From the NCBI GenBank assembly GCA_036562765.1, contig DATCJO010000159.1, positions 1 to 35,143 on the forward strand: 35,143 bases of DNA, in the 5' to 3' direction. Made by a program: the position numbers and the translations under genes. Under the pieces are notes generated by a model. The model saw nothing but the letters and a program-made list of their open reading frames with translations. It searched no databases and was not told the DNA's origin. Source of the stretch: JAAYFT01 sp036562765. Lineage in GTDB: Bacteria > Bacillota > Clostridia > Tissierellales > Tissierellaceae. Of this stretch, positions 15,805 through 24,203 are shown piece after piece. How positions within the stretch are numbered: the first letter of the stretch is position 1; every line of letters starts with the position of its first letter.

Positions 15805-18453
15805 ATGTTGGAAAACTTACCAAAAACGTATAATCCAAAGGATTTTGAAGACAGGATATACAAATACTGGTATGATAATGGATATTTTGTAGCACATGTA
15901 GATAAGAACAAAAAGCCATTTACTATTATGATGCCTCCACCTAATGTAACTGGTACTTTGCATATGGGCCATGCATTGAATAACACTATACAGGACATTT
16001 TAATTAGATGGAAGAGGATGGAAGGATATTCTGCATTGTGGCTTCCAGGAACAGACCATGCTAGTATTTCAACTGAAGCTAAAGTAGTAGCAAAAATAAA
16101 GGCAGAAGGCAAGACTAAAGAAGAATTGGGAAGAGAAGGTTTCTTAAAAGAGGCTTGGGATTGGACTCACAAGTATGGAAATACCATTAAAAATCAATTA
16201 AAGAAACTTGGAGTTTCCTGTGATTGGAGTAGAGAGAGGTTTACATTAGATGAAGGGCTAAGCAAAGCTGTTGAAGAAGTATTTATTAGGCTTTATGAAA
16301 AAGGGTTAATTTATAGGGGAGACAGGATTATCAACTGGTGTCCAAACTGCAAAACTGCCATTTCAGATGCAGAAGTAGAACATGTTGATACTAAGGGGAA
16401 TTTATGGTATATCAAATACCCACTTAAAGATAGCGAAGAATATATAACTATAGCGACTACAAGGCCAGAGACCATGCTTGGGGATTTAGCTGTTGCAGTA
16501 AATCCTAATGATGACAGGTACAAGCATTTTATAGGAAAAACTGTTATCCTTCCACTTGTTAACAGGGAAATCCCAATAATAGCAGATGAATATGTTGATA
16601 TGGAATTTGGTACTGGTGCTGTTAAGATTACTCCATCCCATGACCCAAATGACTTTGAAGTTGGGGAAAGACATGGCCTTGGACAATGCCTAATTATGAA
16701 TGGCGATGCTACAATTAATGACAATGGTGGCATTTATGCAGGATTAGACAGGTATGAAGCTAGAAAGAGAATAGTAGAAGATTTGAAAGAAAAGGGATAT
16801 TTAATAGATGTTAAAGAACACAACCACGCAGTAGGCCATTGTGAAAGGTGTAATACTGTTGTTGAACCTATTATTTCGAAACAATGGTTTGTAAAAATGG
16901 AACCTTTAGCTAAACCTGCTTTAGAAGCCTATGAAAAAGGTGAGTTGAGGTTTATACCACCAAGGTTTGGAAAGGTTTATGCTAACTGGCTAGAAAACAT
17001 CAAAGACTGGTGTATTTCAAGACAGTTATGGTGGGGCCATAGGCTTCCAGTTTACTACTGTGACGACTGTGGTGAAGTAATGGTATCTAGGACAAGACCA
17101 GAAAAATGCACAAAATGTGGCAGCGCCCATATACATCAAGACGAGGATACATTGGATACTTGGTTCTCCTCAGCGCTATGGCCATTTTCAACATTGGGTT
17201 GGCCAGAAAACACAGAGGATTTACAATATTTCTTCCCAACTGATGTATTAGTAACAGGATATGACATCATATTCTTCTGGGTAGTCAGAATGGTATTTTC
17301 AAGTATTGAGCAAATGGGCAAGGTTCCATTCAGAGATGTATTCTTAACAGGCCTTGTTCGTGACTCTTTAGGTAGAAAGATGAGCAAATCCTTAGGCAAT
17401 GGCATAGACCCATTGGAAGTAATTGATGAATATGGTGCTGATGCCTTAAGGTTTACATTGGTTACAGGCAATACTCCTGGAAATGATATGAGATTCTATA
17501 TGGAAAGGGTAGAAGCAAACAGAAACTTTGGAAACAAGCTTTGGAATGCATCTAGGTTTGTACTAATGAACTTAGATGAAAATGTAACTGATGAGCTTGA
17601 TTTTGATGCTTTAGAAGAAGAAGACAAATGGATATTGTCAAGGTTAAATAAGACTATAAAAGAAGTAACAGATAACTTAAATAAATATGAAATTGGCTTG
17701 GCAGCAGGAAAAGTTTATGACTTCATCTGGGATGAATACTGCGACTGGTATATTGAAATGGTAAAATCCAGATTATATAAGGAAGAAGGAATAAGCAAGA
17801 AAACTGCCCAATCCACATTGTTATATGTACTAAAGAACATCTTAAAACTACTACATCCATTTATGCCATTTATAACAGAAGAAATTTGGCAATATTTACC
17901 AGGGAATGAAGAAGCATTGATTGTAAGTTCTTGGCCAAAATATAAAGAAGAATTAAATTTTGAAAAATCTGAAAGGGCAATCGAATTTATCAAATCCGGA
18001 ATAAAAGGTATAAGAAACGCTAGGGCAGAAATGAACATAATACCTTCTAAGAAATCTAAGCAAATCTTTGTAACTGCTGATGAAGAAATTAAACAAATAA
18101 TAAGCTATGGTAAGAGATTTTTCATAAACCTTGCAGCAGCAGAAGAAATAGAAATAAGGGATAACAAAGAAGGAATTGGTGAAGACAATGTATCAGTAGT
18201 ATTGGATAAATGTGAAGTATACTTGCCACTAAAAGAATTAATAGATTTCGAAAAGGAAATAGAAAGGCTTGAAAAAGAAAAAGAAAGACTTGAAGGAGAA
18301 ATAAAGCGTGCAGCTGGCAAACTATCAAATGAAGGATTTATAAAGAAAGCGCCTGAAAAATTAGTATTGGAAGAAAAGGAAAAGAAGATGAAATATGAAG
18401 AAATGTTGGAAAAGGTAGTTGAAAGGTTGGAAAACTTAAAGAAATATAGATAG
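15805..18453 (+). CDS. valS: Valyl-tRNA synthetase
   Basis: Charges tRNA-Val. An 882-residue class I synthetase of normal length. The HIGH motif is HMGH (residues 53-56) after PPPNVTGTL, and KMSKS is at 525-529. The editing domain lies between them (TTRPETMLGD). A zinc-finger-like pair occurs in YYCDDCGEVM and EKCTKCGSAH. The C-terminus (about 810-880) is a charged coiled coil, as usual for ValRS. AGGGAGGAG precedes the ATG. It is controlled by the upstream valine T-box and followed eight bases later by folC. Confidence 0.97.
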   Translation: MLENLPKTYNPKDFEDRIYKYWYDNGYFVAHVDKNKKPFTIMMPPPNVTGTLHMGHALNNTIQDILIRWKRMEGYSALWLPGTDHASISTEAKVVAKIKAEGKTKEELGREGFLKEAWDWTHKYGNTIKNQLKKLGVSCDWSRERFTLDEGLSKAVEEVFIRLYEKGLIYRGDRIINWCPNCKTAISDAEVEHVDTKGNLWYIKYPLKDSEEYITIATTRPETMLGDLAVAVNPNDDRYKHFIGKTVILPLVNREIPIIADEYVDMEFGTGAVKITPSHDPNDFEVGERHGLGQCLIMNGDATINDNGGIYAGLDRYEARKRIVEDLKEKGYLIDVKEHNHAVGHCERCNTVVEPIISKQWFVKMEPLAKPALEAYEKGELRFIPPRFGKVYANWLENIKDWCISRQLWWGHRLPVYYCDDCGEVMVSRTRPEKCTKCGSAHIHQDEDTLDTWFSSALWPFSTLGWPENTEDLQYFFPTDVLVTGYDIIFFWVVRMVFSSIEQMGKVPFRDVFLTGLVRDSLGRKMSKSLGNGIDPLEVIDEYGADALRFTLVTGNTPGNDMRFYMERVEANRNFGNKLWNASRFVLMNLDENVTDELDFDALEEEDKWILSRLNKTIKEVTDNLNKYEIGLAAGKVYDFIWDEYCDWYIEMVKSRLYKEEGISKKTAQSTLLYVLKNILKLLHPFMPFITEEIWQYLPGNEEALIVSSWPKYKEELNFEKSERAIEFIKSGIKGIRNARAEMNIIPSKKSKQIFVTADEEIKQIISYGKRFFINLAAAEEIEIRDNKEGIGEDNVSVVLDKCEVYLPLKELIDFEKEIERLEKEKERLEGEIKRAAGKLSNEGFIKKAPEKLVLEEKEKKMKYEEMLEKVVERLENLKKYR

Positions 18454-18461
18454 GTGAGATT

Positions 18462-19754
18462 ATGAACTATAATGAAGCACTTGAATTTATAAATAAAACA
18501 AACATGCTTGGGTCCGTATTGGGGCTTAAATCAATAGAAAAGCTTTTGAGTTTACTAGATAATCCTCAAAATAAATTAAGGTATATTCATATAGGTGGAA
18601 CCAATGGCAAAGGTTCCACCTCAAATTATTTATTTAATATTTTAAAAGCTGTAGGGTATAAAGTAGGAGTCTTTACTTCACCTTATTTGAATAGGATAAA
18701 TGAGTCCATAACGGTTGATGGAATTGAAATACCAGATGAGGACTTTGCAAGAATACTTGGAATAATTAGAGAAAAAATTTACACAATGGTTGAAGAAGGT
18801 TTTAACCATCCTACTACTTTTGAAATTCTAACAGCAATGGGATTTATATATTTTTGCGAGCAAAAGGTGGACTTTGTAGTCTTGGAGGTTGGGCTTGGTG
18901 GCAAGAAAGATGCAACCAATATAATCCCATACTCCATAGCCAGTGTATTTACAGCCATAGACTATGATCACATGGATATTTTAGGAGATACATTGGAAAA
19001 AATAGCTTCAGAAAAAGCTGGCATAATAAAGAACAACAGCATAGTAGTTTCATATCCTCAAGAAGAAGCTGTTTTGGGTGTTCTAAAGAAGGCAGCTGAA
19101 GAAAAGAATTCAAGATTTTATCTTTGTCCAGTTGAAAATATTTCTATAAAAGAAATGAACAGCTATGGAAGCATCTTTGATTTTTCATATAATGGATTAT
19201 CCATAGAAGATATTAGAATATCAATGCTGGGTAAGCATCAAATATACAATGCATGTCTAGCCATAACCACAGTATTAGTTCTAAGGGAAAAAGGATTAAT
19301 TCAAGTAACTAACGATGAGATAAAAGAAGGATTAAGTAAAGCCAAATGGCCCTGTAGGCTAGAAGTGTTGAGGAGAAATCCAATTGTTTTATTAGATGGT
19401 GCCCACAACCTTCAAGGCATTAGACAGCTTAGGAAATCATTGGATTTATTTGATTATGAAAGGCTAATATTATGTATTGGGATATTGAAAGATAAGGATT
19501 ATGTCCATATAGCAGAAGCAATATCTCCTATAGCAGATGAAATTTTGATTACTGAAGTTAAAAGCCCAAGGAAACTCGATGCAGAAATATTAAAAAAGGA
19601 AATGGACAAATACAATGAGAATGTTTATATAGAAAAGGATATAAACAAATTAATTAAAAAATCTTTAGAATTATCTACAGGAAAAGATTTAATATTGTTC
19701 TGTGGCTCTCTATATTTAGTTGGCAGGATAAAAAGGGTTTTTGAGAAGCAATAA
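18462..19754 (+). CDS. folC: Folylpolyglutamate synthase / dihydrofolate synthase
   Basis: A Mur-ligase-superfamily enzyme that adds glutamate to folates and, in bifunctional members, to dihydropteroate. The 430-residue length fits. The P-loop GTNGKGST is at residues 46-53, a family glutamate-linked metal site is in LEVGLGGKKDATN, and the central-to-C-terminal junction has LLDGAHNLQG. It is co-transcribed with valS, a common pairing in Firmicutes, so the valine T-box probably also influences folC. The start is supported by TAGGTGAG upstream. Confidence 0.95.
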   Translation: MNYNEALEFINKTNMLGSVLGLKSIEKLLSLLDNPQNKLRYIHIGGTNGKGSTSNYLFNILKAVGYKVGVFTSPYLNRINESITVDGIEIPDEDFARILGIIREKIYTMVEEGFNHPTTFEILTAMGFIYFCEQKVDFVVLEVGLGGKKDATNIIPYSIASVFTAIDYDHMDILGDTLEKIASEKAGIIKNNSIVVSYPQEEAVLGVLKKAAEEKNSRFYLCPVENISIKEMNSYGSIFDFSYNGLSIEDIRISMLGKHQIYNACLAITTVLVLREKGLIQVTNDEIKEGLSKAKWPCRLEVLRRNPIVLLDGAHNLQGIRQLRKSLDLFDYERLILCIGILKDKDYVHIAEAISPIADEILITEVKSPRKLDAEILKKEMDKYNENVYIEKDINKLIKKSLELSTGKDLILFCGSLYLVGRIKRVFEKQ

Positions 19755-19766
19755 TTTTCAATCTCA

Positions 19767-19820
19767 CCAATGAATACCTCCCTGCATAAATTATCTATTA
19801 ATAGGGAGGTGATCCATTGG
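19767..19820 (+). promoter_or_regulatory. Long hairpin masking the RBS and TTG start of the propeller gene
   Basis: The segment 19767-19783 can pair with 19803-19820. An 8-bp GC-rich core joins ACCTCCCT (19776-19783) to the ribosome binding site AGGGAGGT (19803-19810). A further eight pairs, with one bulge and one mismatch, reach CCATTGG, which contains the TTG start codon. The loop is 19 bases. No T run follows, so it is not a normal terminator. Confidence 0.65.
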
Positions 19821-20734
19821 ATAGTACTAGAATATTAGTCGCCAATACAGGCGATGACAGTTTGTTTATAAAAGGGAGCAAAGGGACCAAGACCATATTT
19901 CTGAGGAAGATTTTGAAGGAATTTGAAGGCCCTTTTCAGGAAAGCCTACATCTTGGTCCCTTTGATATGGCTTTAGGGGATAAGGAAATAGTTTATCTTA
20001 CTAATTCTTATGATGATTCCATTATGAAAATTGATATAGAAAATGAAAAATTATTAAAATATTTAAAGGTTGGTAAAAATCCGACATGCATAAGGAAATT
20101 CAATGGTAAAATCTATATTGCCAACAGCGATTCCAATGCAATTTCTATAGTTGATGAAGAGAATTTTACATTGATTGAAAATATTTCAGTAGGAGAAAAG
20201 CCTACGGATATTGAAATCGATGAAAAAAATTTAAAAATACTTATTGCAAATGGGAACTGCTTTAACATTAGTATATTGGACTTAAATAAGGAAAGCATAT
20301 CATCTATATTTTTAAATAATTATCCAATAAAGATTTTAATCGAAGGCAAAGCAATTTTTATTTTATCCTATAAAAACAATGGAATGAGCAATTACAGCAA
20401 TTTATCCATAATAGATGTGGAAACATATAAGCAAATTAATAGCATTGATATAAAAGGAATTTTTGGAAGCTTTGTAAAGATTAAAGGGAAACTTGTATTT
20501 TACTTAACTAACATAGAAGATGGTTGTGTCTACAGGATGCATCTCGATAAATCAATTAAGATATCTAAAATCTATTTGGGTGGGATGCCAAACAATATAA
20601 TATATGACGGAAGTAATAAGATTTATGTATCCAATATTATAAACAATGATTTAACGGTAATTAATAGCCAACTGAATAAAGTTATAGATAATTTTAAAGT
20701 AGGTAAGGAACCAAATGGAATCATTCTTCTCTAA
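19817..20734 (+). CDS. YncE/YVTN-type beta-propeller protein
   Basis: A 305-residue protein of repeated beta-propeller blades: KNPTCIRKFNGKIYIANSDS, EKPTDIEIDEKNLKILIANG and a last blade with GMPNNIIYDGSNKIYVSN. Proteins of this type bind partners or ligands; no enzyme site is visible. There is no signal peptide, so it is probably cytoplasmic or taken into a larger structure; a spore role is conceivable but unproven. The start is a TTG at 19817 preceded by a strong GGGAGGTG, both inside a predicted hairpin. It lies 62 bases after folC in the same direction. Confidence 0.75.
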   Translation: MDSTRILVANTGDDSLFIKGSKGTKTIFLRKILKEFEGPFQESLHLGPFDMALGDKEIVYLTNSYDDSIMKIDIENEKLLKYLKVGKNPTCIRKFNGKIYIANSDSNAISIVDEENFTLIENISVGEKPTDIEIDEKNLKILIANGNCFNISILDLNKESISSIFLNNYPIKILIEGKAIFILSYKNNGMSNYSNLSIIDVETYKQINSIDIKGIFGSFVKIKGKLVFYLTNIEDGCVYRMHLDKSIKISKIYLGGMPNNIIYDGSNKIYVSNIINNDLTVINSQLNKVIDNFKVGKEPNGIILL

Positions 20735-20736
20735 TG

Positions 20737-20787
20737 AAAAATTCTCTTTCTGGTTTAGATTCGCCAGAAAAGGGGATTTTATTTTTT
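20737..20787 (+). terminator. Probable terminator after the propeller gene
   Basis: CTTTCTGG pairs with CCAGAAAAG (one bulge), flanked by further A-T pairs between about 20737 and 20780, then a T-rich tract. Confidence 0.55.
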
Positions 20788-20789
20788 AT

Positions 20790-21020
20790 AGATTTAATTG
20801 AAATGAGGATAAACTCCATAAATCCATGTTGAAGTTGCTGTATGGCAGAACTGCAATTATTATTTCATACAGCTTGCTGTTACAAGTTCTGTAGATAGAA
20901 TTATTACCTTAAAAATGGTAAAATCAGAGAAATGGGTACATAGGAGAAGCAATAAAAAACTTAAATTATACTAAGCTTTATAGGAATCACGCTGAGGATA
21001 TTAAAACATTATTTGAATTA
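20790..21020. other. Gene-free interval with crossed inverted repeats
   Basis: No convincing gene. Two perfect inverted pairs interleave: GCTGTATG (20837-20844) with CATACAGC (20866-20873), and CAGAACT (20846-20852) with AGTTCTG (20885-20891). Their order A-B-A'-B' is that of a pseudoknot. Near the right side an open frame of about 35 codons ends at about 21039 without a start codon; it may be a gene remnant or chance. Confidence 0.35.
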
Positions 21021-21021
21021 A

Positions 21022-21064
21022 AAGTCATTGGACTGTAAATTCCATATATATAGTCCAATGACTT
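21022..21064. terminator. Terminator, mainly for the DUF4364 gene (minus)
   Basis: A perfect 13-bp stem, AAGTCATTGGACT (21022-21034) with AGTCCAATGACTT (21052-21064). It lies past the stop of the minus-strand gene, with A/T tracts on both sides. Confidence 0.7.
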
Positions 21065-21096
21065 AATTTTTATTATTATGTACATATTTATAGTCC

Positions 21097-21630
21097 TTAA
21101 ATATTTTCTGTTAAAAGGTCAATTATATTTTTATAGATGTATTCTGTTTCCTTTTTCCACTTTTCACAAATTATTTCTGCCTGTTCTTTAGATGCTACAT
21201 CAAAATATAGGCTAAACAATACATCTTCATTTTCTACTAATTTTAGATTTACCGAAAATAGATTATTTTCTTTAGGATAATAATCTGCAACAACTTGGGT
21301 TTTTTTCTTATTTTCAATTTTAAACCTGTTAAATTCCCTATCTAATTCTTCTTTTATACTGTTGGGGATTCTATCTTCAAAATAGGATAGGGCAACTTCG
21401 CCCTTTTCCAATAACTTGTATACCTCTTTGGAATCATCATTTACTTTTCCAATAAAATTTGAATCCATTAGTTCGCTTAAATATTGTTGGATAAAAAAAT
21501 AATTCATGTAATTTTTTTTCAATACAAATTCAGTTAATTCATTATTGGTAAAAGGATGGTTTGAAAATTTAATGATATATAATAAAAGCAGTTTATTTTG
21601 AGCTAATTCTTCAGTGTTTTCTAAAGGCAT
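21097..21630 (-). CDS. DUF4364 family protein (winged-helix)
   Basis: A 177-residue protein of the DUF4364 family, common in Clostridia. The N-terminal half (ELAQNKLLLLYIIKFSNHPFTNNELTEFVL, then QQYLSELMDSNFI) resembles a winged helix-turn-helix, followed by a mixed alpha/beta part ending KWKKETEYIYKNIIDLLTENI. It may be a DNA-binding regulator; the target is unknown. The ribosome binding site AAGGGGGTG precedes the ATG. It lies downstream of the SASP gene on the same strand but a strong terminator separates them, so it likely has its own promoter. Confidence 0.78.
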   Translation of the reverse strand: MPLENTEELAQNKLLLLYIIKFSNHPFTNNELTEFVLKKNYMNYFFIQQYLSELMDSNFIGKVNDDSKEVYKLLEKGEVALSYFEDRIPNSIKEELDREFNRFKIENKKKTQVVADYYPKENNLFSVNLKLVENEDVLFSLYFDVASKEQAEIICEKWKKETEYIYKNIIDLLTENI

Positions 21631-21680
21631 ATAAACACCCCCTTTGTTGCTATTTCATTATTATATCATAACAAATAAAA

Positions 21681-21710
21681 AATAGAGAAGTGGTTTTCCA
21701 CTTCTCTATT
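21681..21710 (-). terminator. Terminator after the alpha/beta SASP gene
   Basis: A perfect 13-bp stem (21681-21693 with 21698-21710). Read on the minus strand it is followed by TTTTTATTTGTT. Confidence 0.9.
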
Positions 21711-21722
21711 GTATGCTATTAT

Positions 21723-21938
21723 TTAGAATTGTTTTCCAGCTAATTGATTTTGAGCAGTCTCAACTAGTCTTTTTACCATGTAACCTCCAACATATCCATT
21801 TTGCCTTGAAGTTAAGTTTCCTTTATCAATGTTATCGTAATTTGCTAATCCAAGTTCGTTAGCTATTTCTAGCTTCATTTGGTTTAGTGCTGCTCTAGCT
21901 TCAGGAACAACTATTCTATTGTTGTTATTCTTAGCCAT
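21723..21938 (-). CDS. Alpha/beta-type small acid-soluble spore protein
   Basis: A 71-residue DNA-binding protein that coats spore DNA and protects it from UV and heat. The sequence fits the family closely: PEARAALNQMKLEIANELGL in the first half, where the GPR protease cuts at KLEIA, and LTSRQNGYVGGYMVKRLVETAQ in the second. The ATG at 21938 lies 5-6 bases after AAGGAGG; an in-frame TTG two codons earlier is too close to it. It is expected to be made in the forespore under sigma-G. A strong terminator follows. Confidence 0.95.
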   Translation of the reverse strand: MAKNNNNRIVVPEARAALNQMKLEIANELGLANYDNIDKGNLTSRQNGYVGGYMVKRLVETAQNQLAGKQF

Positions 21939-21954
21939 TTTCAAACCTCCTTTT

Positions 21955-21975
21955 CAACAACTTTTTTTGTTGTTG
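21955..21975 (-). promoter_or_regulatory. 5' UTR hairpin before the SASP ribosome binding site
   Basis: On the minus strand CAACAAC, seven A and GTTGTTG form a perfect 7-bp hairpin just upstream of AAGGAGG. It leaves the ribosome binding site free and may stabilise the message. Confidence 0.5.
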
Positions 21976-21981
21976 TACTAA

Positions 21982-22010
21982 TAATATTGCCACTATAAAA
22001 AAATTTATTC
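21982..22010 (-). promoter_or_regulatory. Possible sigma-G promoter of the SASP gene
   Basis: On the minus strand GAATAA (22010-22005) and CAATATTA (21989-21982) are 15 bases apart. They resemble the sigma-G pattern GNATR and CATNNTA, but the -10 is imperfect. Confidence 0.3.
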
Positions 22011-22134
22011 TGGCATTTTTTATAAATAAGTATAAAATTATCCAATTAGGTCTATAATTATAAGTTAGTTTTTTTTAGCTTTTATTGTATAATTATTTGT
22101 AAATGAAAAAATAATATGCAAAGGATGACATGAC

Positions 22135-23262
22135 ATGAAAACAAAATTTTATAAAACTTTTTTGTTATTTTGCCTATTTATTTTGATTTTATCAAGCTGT
22201 GAAAAAAAGGAAGTTTACAAACCAGAAGAAGTACATAATGAAGAGAAGGAAATTCAAACAGTTGACAATGAATCTAAGGACAATGAATTTGAGGGTAATG
22301 AACCTGAAGAAAAGGATACTGTGTCTAAAGAAGATATTGACCTTTCTTTAAAACCAAATGAAGCTGGAGAAGTAATGATACTTATGTACCACAATATAGG
22401 AGATAAGGAAGCAGAATGGACAAGAACTCCAGATAACTTCAAAAAAGATTTAATTACCTTGTATGAAAAAGGATATAGATTTGTAAGTTTAAAAGATTTT
22501 GTAAATAATACAATGGTTGTAGAAGCTGGAAAGACTCCTGTTGTATTGACCTTTGATGATGGAAATGAAAACAACTTTAGAATAATTAAAGATGAAAAGG
22601 GCGAATATATAATCGATCCTAATTGTGCAGTGGGAATATTAGAGGCATTAAAAAAGGAATACCCTGATTTTGGAATCACTGCTACATTTTTTATTTATGG
22701 GGAAAATCCATTTAGGCAAAAGGAATTTGTAGAATATAAGCTAAAGTATCTAGTTGAAAACGGATATGACATAGGGAATCATACTTATAGCCATAAAAGT
22801 GTGAAAAATGCTGATAATGAAAATGAAATCCAAATGGAAATAGGTAAACAGGTTATGTTTATAAACAGCATATTGCCAAATTATGAAGTAAATACTTATG
22901 CCCTTTGTTATGGAGAAAGGCCAAAGAATAAGGATTTGGTTAAGTATCTGGAAAAAGGAACTTATGATGGTATCACTTACAACAATATAGCTATTTTAAA
23001 TGTGGGATGGAACCCAGCACCTTCTCCAGTATCTGTTGATTTTAATCCATTATCCCTTCCAAGAATAAGAGCTTCTGAAACGAATGTGGATAATGTAGGG
23101 ATTTATAATTGGCTTGAGTATTTTGACAAAAATCCGGATAAAAGATATATTTCTGATGGAGTAAAAGATATAATAACAGTGCCAAGAAAATTTGAAGAGA
23201 AGATAGATTTTAACAAATTGGGACAAAAGGAATTATATGTATACGATACAGATAATGAGTAG
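22135..23262 (+). CDS. Polysaccharide deacetylase lipoprotein (NodB domain)
   Basis: A 375-residue exported lipoprotein. The signal peptide ends in LSSC (cysteine about residue 22). An acidic, low-complexity linker (about 25-75, rich in E, N and D) leads to a NodB deacetylase domain: MILMYHNI, the metal aspartates in LTFDDG, and the histidines in GNHTYSH. It would remove acetyl groups from a cell-envelope glycan such as peptidoglycan. AAAGGATGAC lies upstream of the ATG. A strong terminator separates it from the second deacetylase gene, so they are transcribed separately. Confidence 0.88.
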   Translation: MKTKFYKTFLLFCLFILILSSCEKKEVYKPEEVHNEEKEIQTVDNESKDNEFEGNEPEEKDTVSKEDIDLSLKPNEAGEVMILMYHNIGDKEAEWTRTPDNFKKDLITLYEKGYRFVSLKDFVNNTMVVEAGKTPVVLTFDDGNENNFRIIKDEKGEYIIDPNCAVGILEALKKEYPDFGITATFFIYGENPFRQKEFVEYKLKYLVENGYDIGNHTYSHKSVKNADNENEIQMEIGKQVMFINSILPNYEVNTYALCYGERPKNKDLVKYLEKGTYDGITYNNIAILNVGWNPAPSPVSVDFNPLSLPRIRASETNVDNVGIYNWLEYFDKNPDKRYISDGVKDIITVPRKFEEKIDFNKLGQKELYVYDTDNE

Positions 23263-23292
23263 TAAATATGCAAAAGAAGGAGATTAATAAAT

Positions 23293-23336
23293 AAAAACCT
23301 TCCTTCCAATCAATTGGAAGGAAGGTTTTTGTTTTT
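23293..23336 (+). terminator. Strong terminator after the deacetylase lipoprotein
   Basis: A perfect 17-bp stem (23293-23309 with 23314-23330) with a TCAA loop, followed by a T-rich tract. Confidence 0.93.
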
Positions 23337-23423
23337 TGAGATTTATTGCCAACAATCAGAAACCCAGTAATATAAAAAAAGTTCAAGAATAAATTATATA
23401 TATAAGCTGTTAGGAGGGGGATA

Positions 23424-24203
23424 ATGAGATTTTTATATCATAAAAATGAAATAACTATTAGACTTTTAATTGTTTTATGTATTGCGCTAATTCTTTTAGT
23501 ATATGTTTCAGTAAAAACGACAAAAAACATAGTCCAAGTTTTTTTACCTACAAAAGAACTTCCAATTTATAGCGTAGAAACAGATGAGAAAAAGATAGCC
23601 ATAAGTTTTGATGCAGCTTGGGGCAACGAATATACTTCATTTATATTGGATACACTAGACAAATACAATATAAAAAGTACATTCTTTTTAGTGGGTTTTT
23701 GGGTTGACAAATATCCTGAAGATGTAAAAGAAATAGCAAGGAGAGGCCATGACATAGGCAACCATTCTACTACACACCCAAACATGAGCCAATTAAGCAA
23801 AGAAAAGATAATTGAAGAAATAAAGACAACGGAGAAAAAAATAGAAGAACTTACAGGTATAAAGCCATTTTTATTTAGACCACCATTTGGAGATTACAAC
23901 GACTTATTAATCCGAACTCTAAGAGAAGAAGGATATTATCCAATTCAATGGGATGTTGATTCTTTAGATTGGAAGGAATTAGGTGCACAATCAGTAATAG
24001 ATAGGGTAACAAGAAATGTAAGGAATGGTTCCATAGTATTGTTTCATAATAATGCAAAGTATATTAGGGAATACTTACCTGTAGTAATAGAAAGATTATT
24101 AGAAGCAGGATATGAAATAGTTCCAATTTCGGAACTTATTTATAAAGATAACTACATTATAGATAATACAGGAAGGCAAATACCTGTTTCTAAAAATAAC
24201 TGA
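23424..24203 (+). CDS. pdaB: PdaB-like polysaccharide deacetylase
   Basis: A 259-residue NodB-domain protein with one N-terminal membrane segment (about 13-33), so it is anchored with its domain outside. Motifs are ISFDAAWG (first aspartate), GNHSTTHPNMSQLS (metal histidines), FRPPFGDYN and the final LFHNN. This FDAAWG form is typical of the sporulation protein PdaB, needed for spore cortex stability in B. subtilis, so a spore peptidoglycan role is likely. GGAGGGGG precedes the ATG. Its stop overlaps the start of the Mur-like gene, suggesting coupled translation. Confidence 0.85.
   Translation: MRFLYHKNEITIRLLIVLCIALILLVYVSVKTTKNIVQVFLPTKELPIYSVETDEKKIAISFDAAWGNEYTSFILDTLDKYNIKSTFFLVGFWVDKYPEDVKEIARRGHDIGNHSTTHPNMSQLSKEKIIEEIKTTEKKIEELTGIKPFLFRPPFGDYNDLLIRTLREEGYYPIQWDVDSLDWKELGAQSVIDRVTRNVRNGSIVLFHNNAKYIREYLPVVIERLLEAGYEIVPISELIYKDNYIIDNTGRQIPVSKNN

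Noticed and set aside
15692..15892. A short frame over the MITE-like repeat and the valS start
   Set aside because: It overlaps the start of valS in another frame and includes the repeat arms; it has no ribosome binding site.
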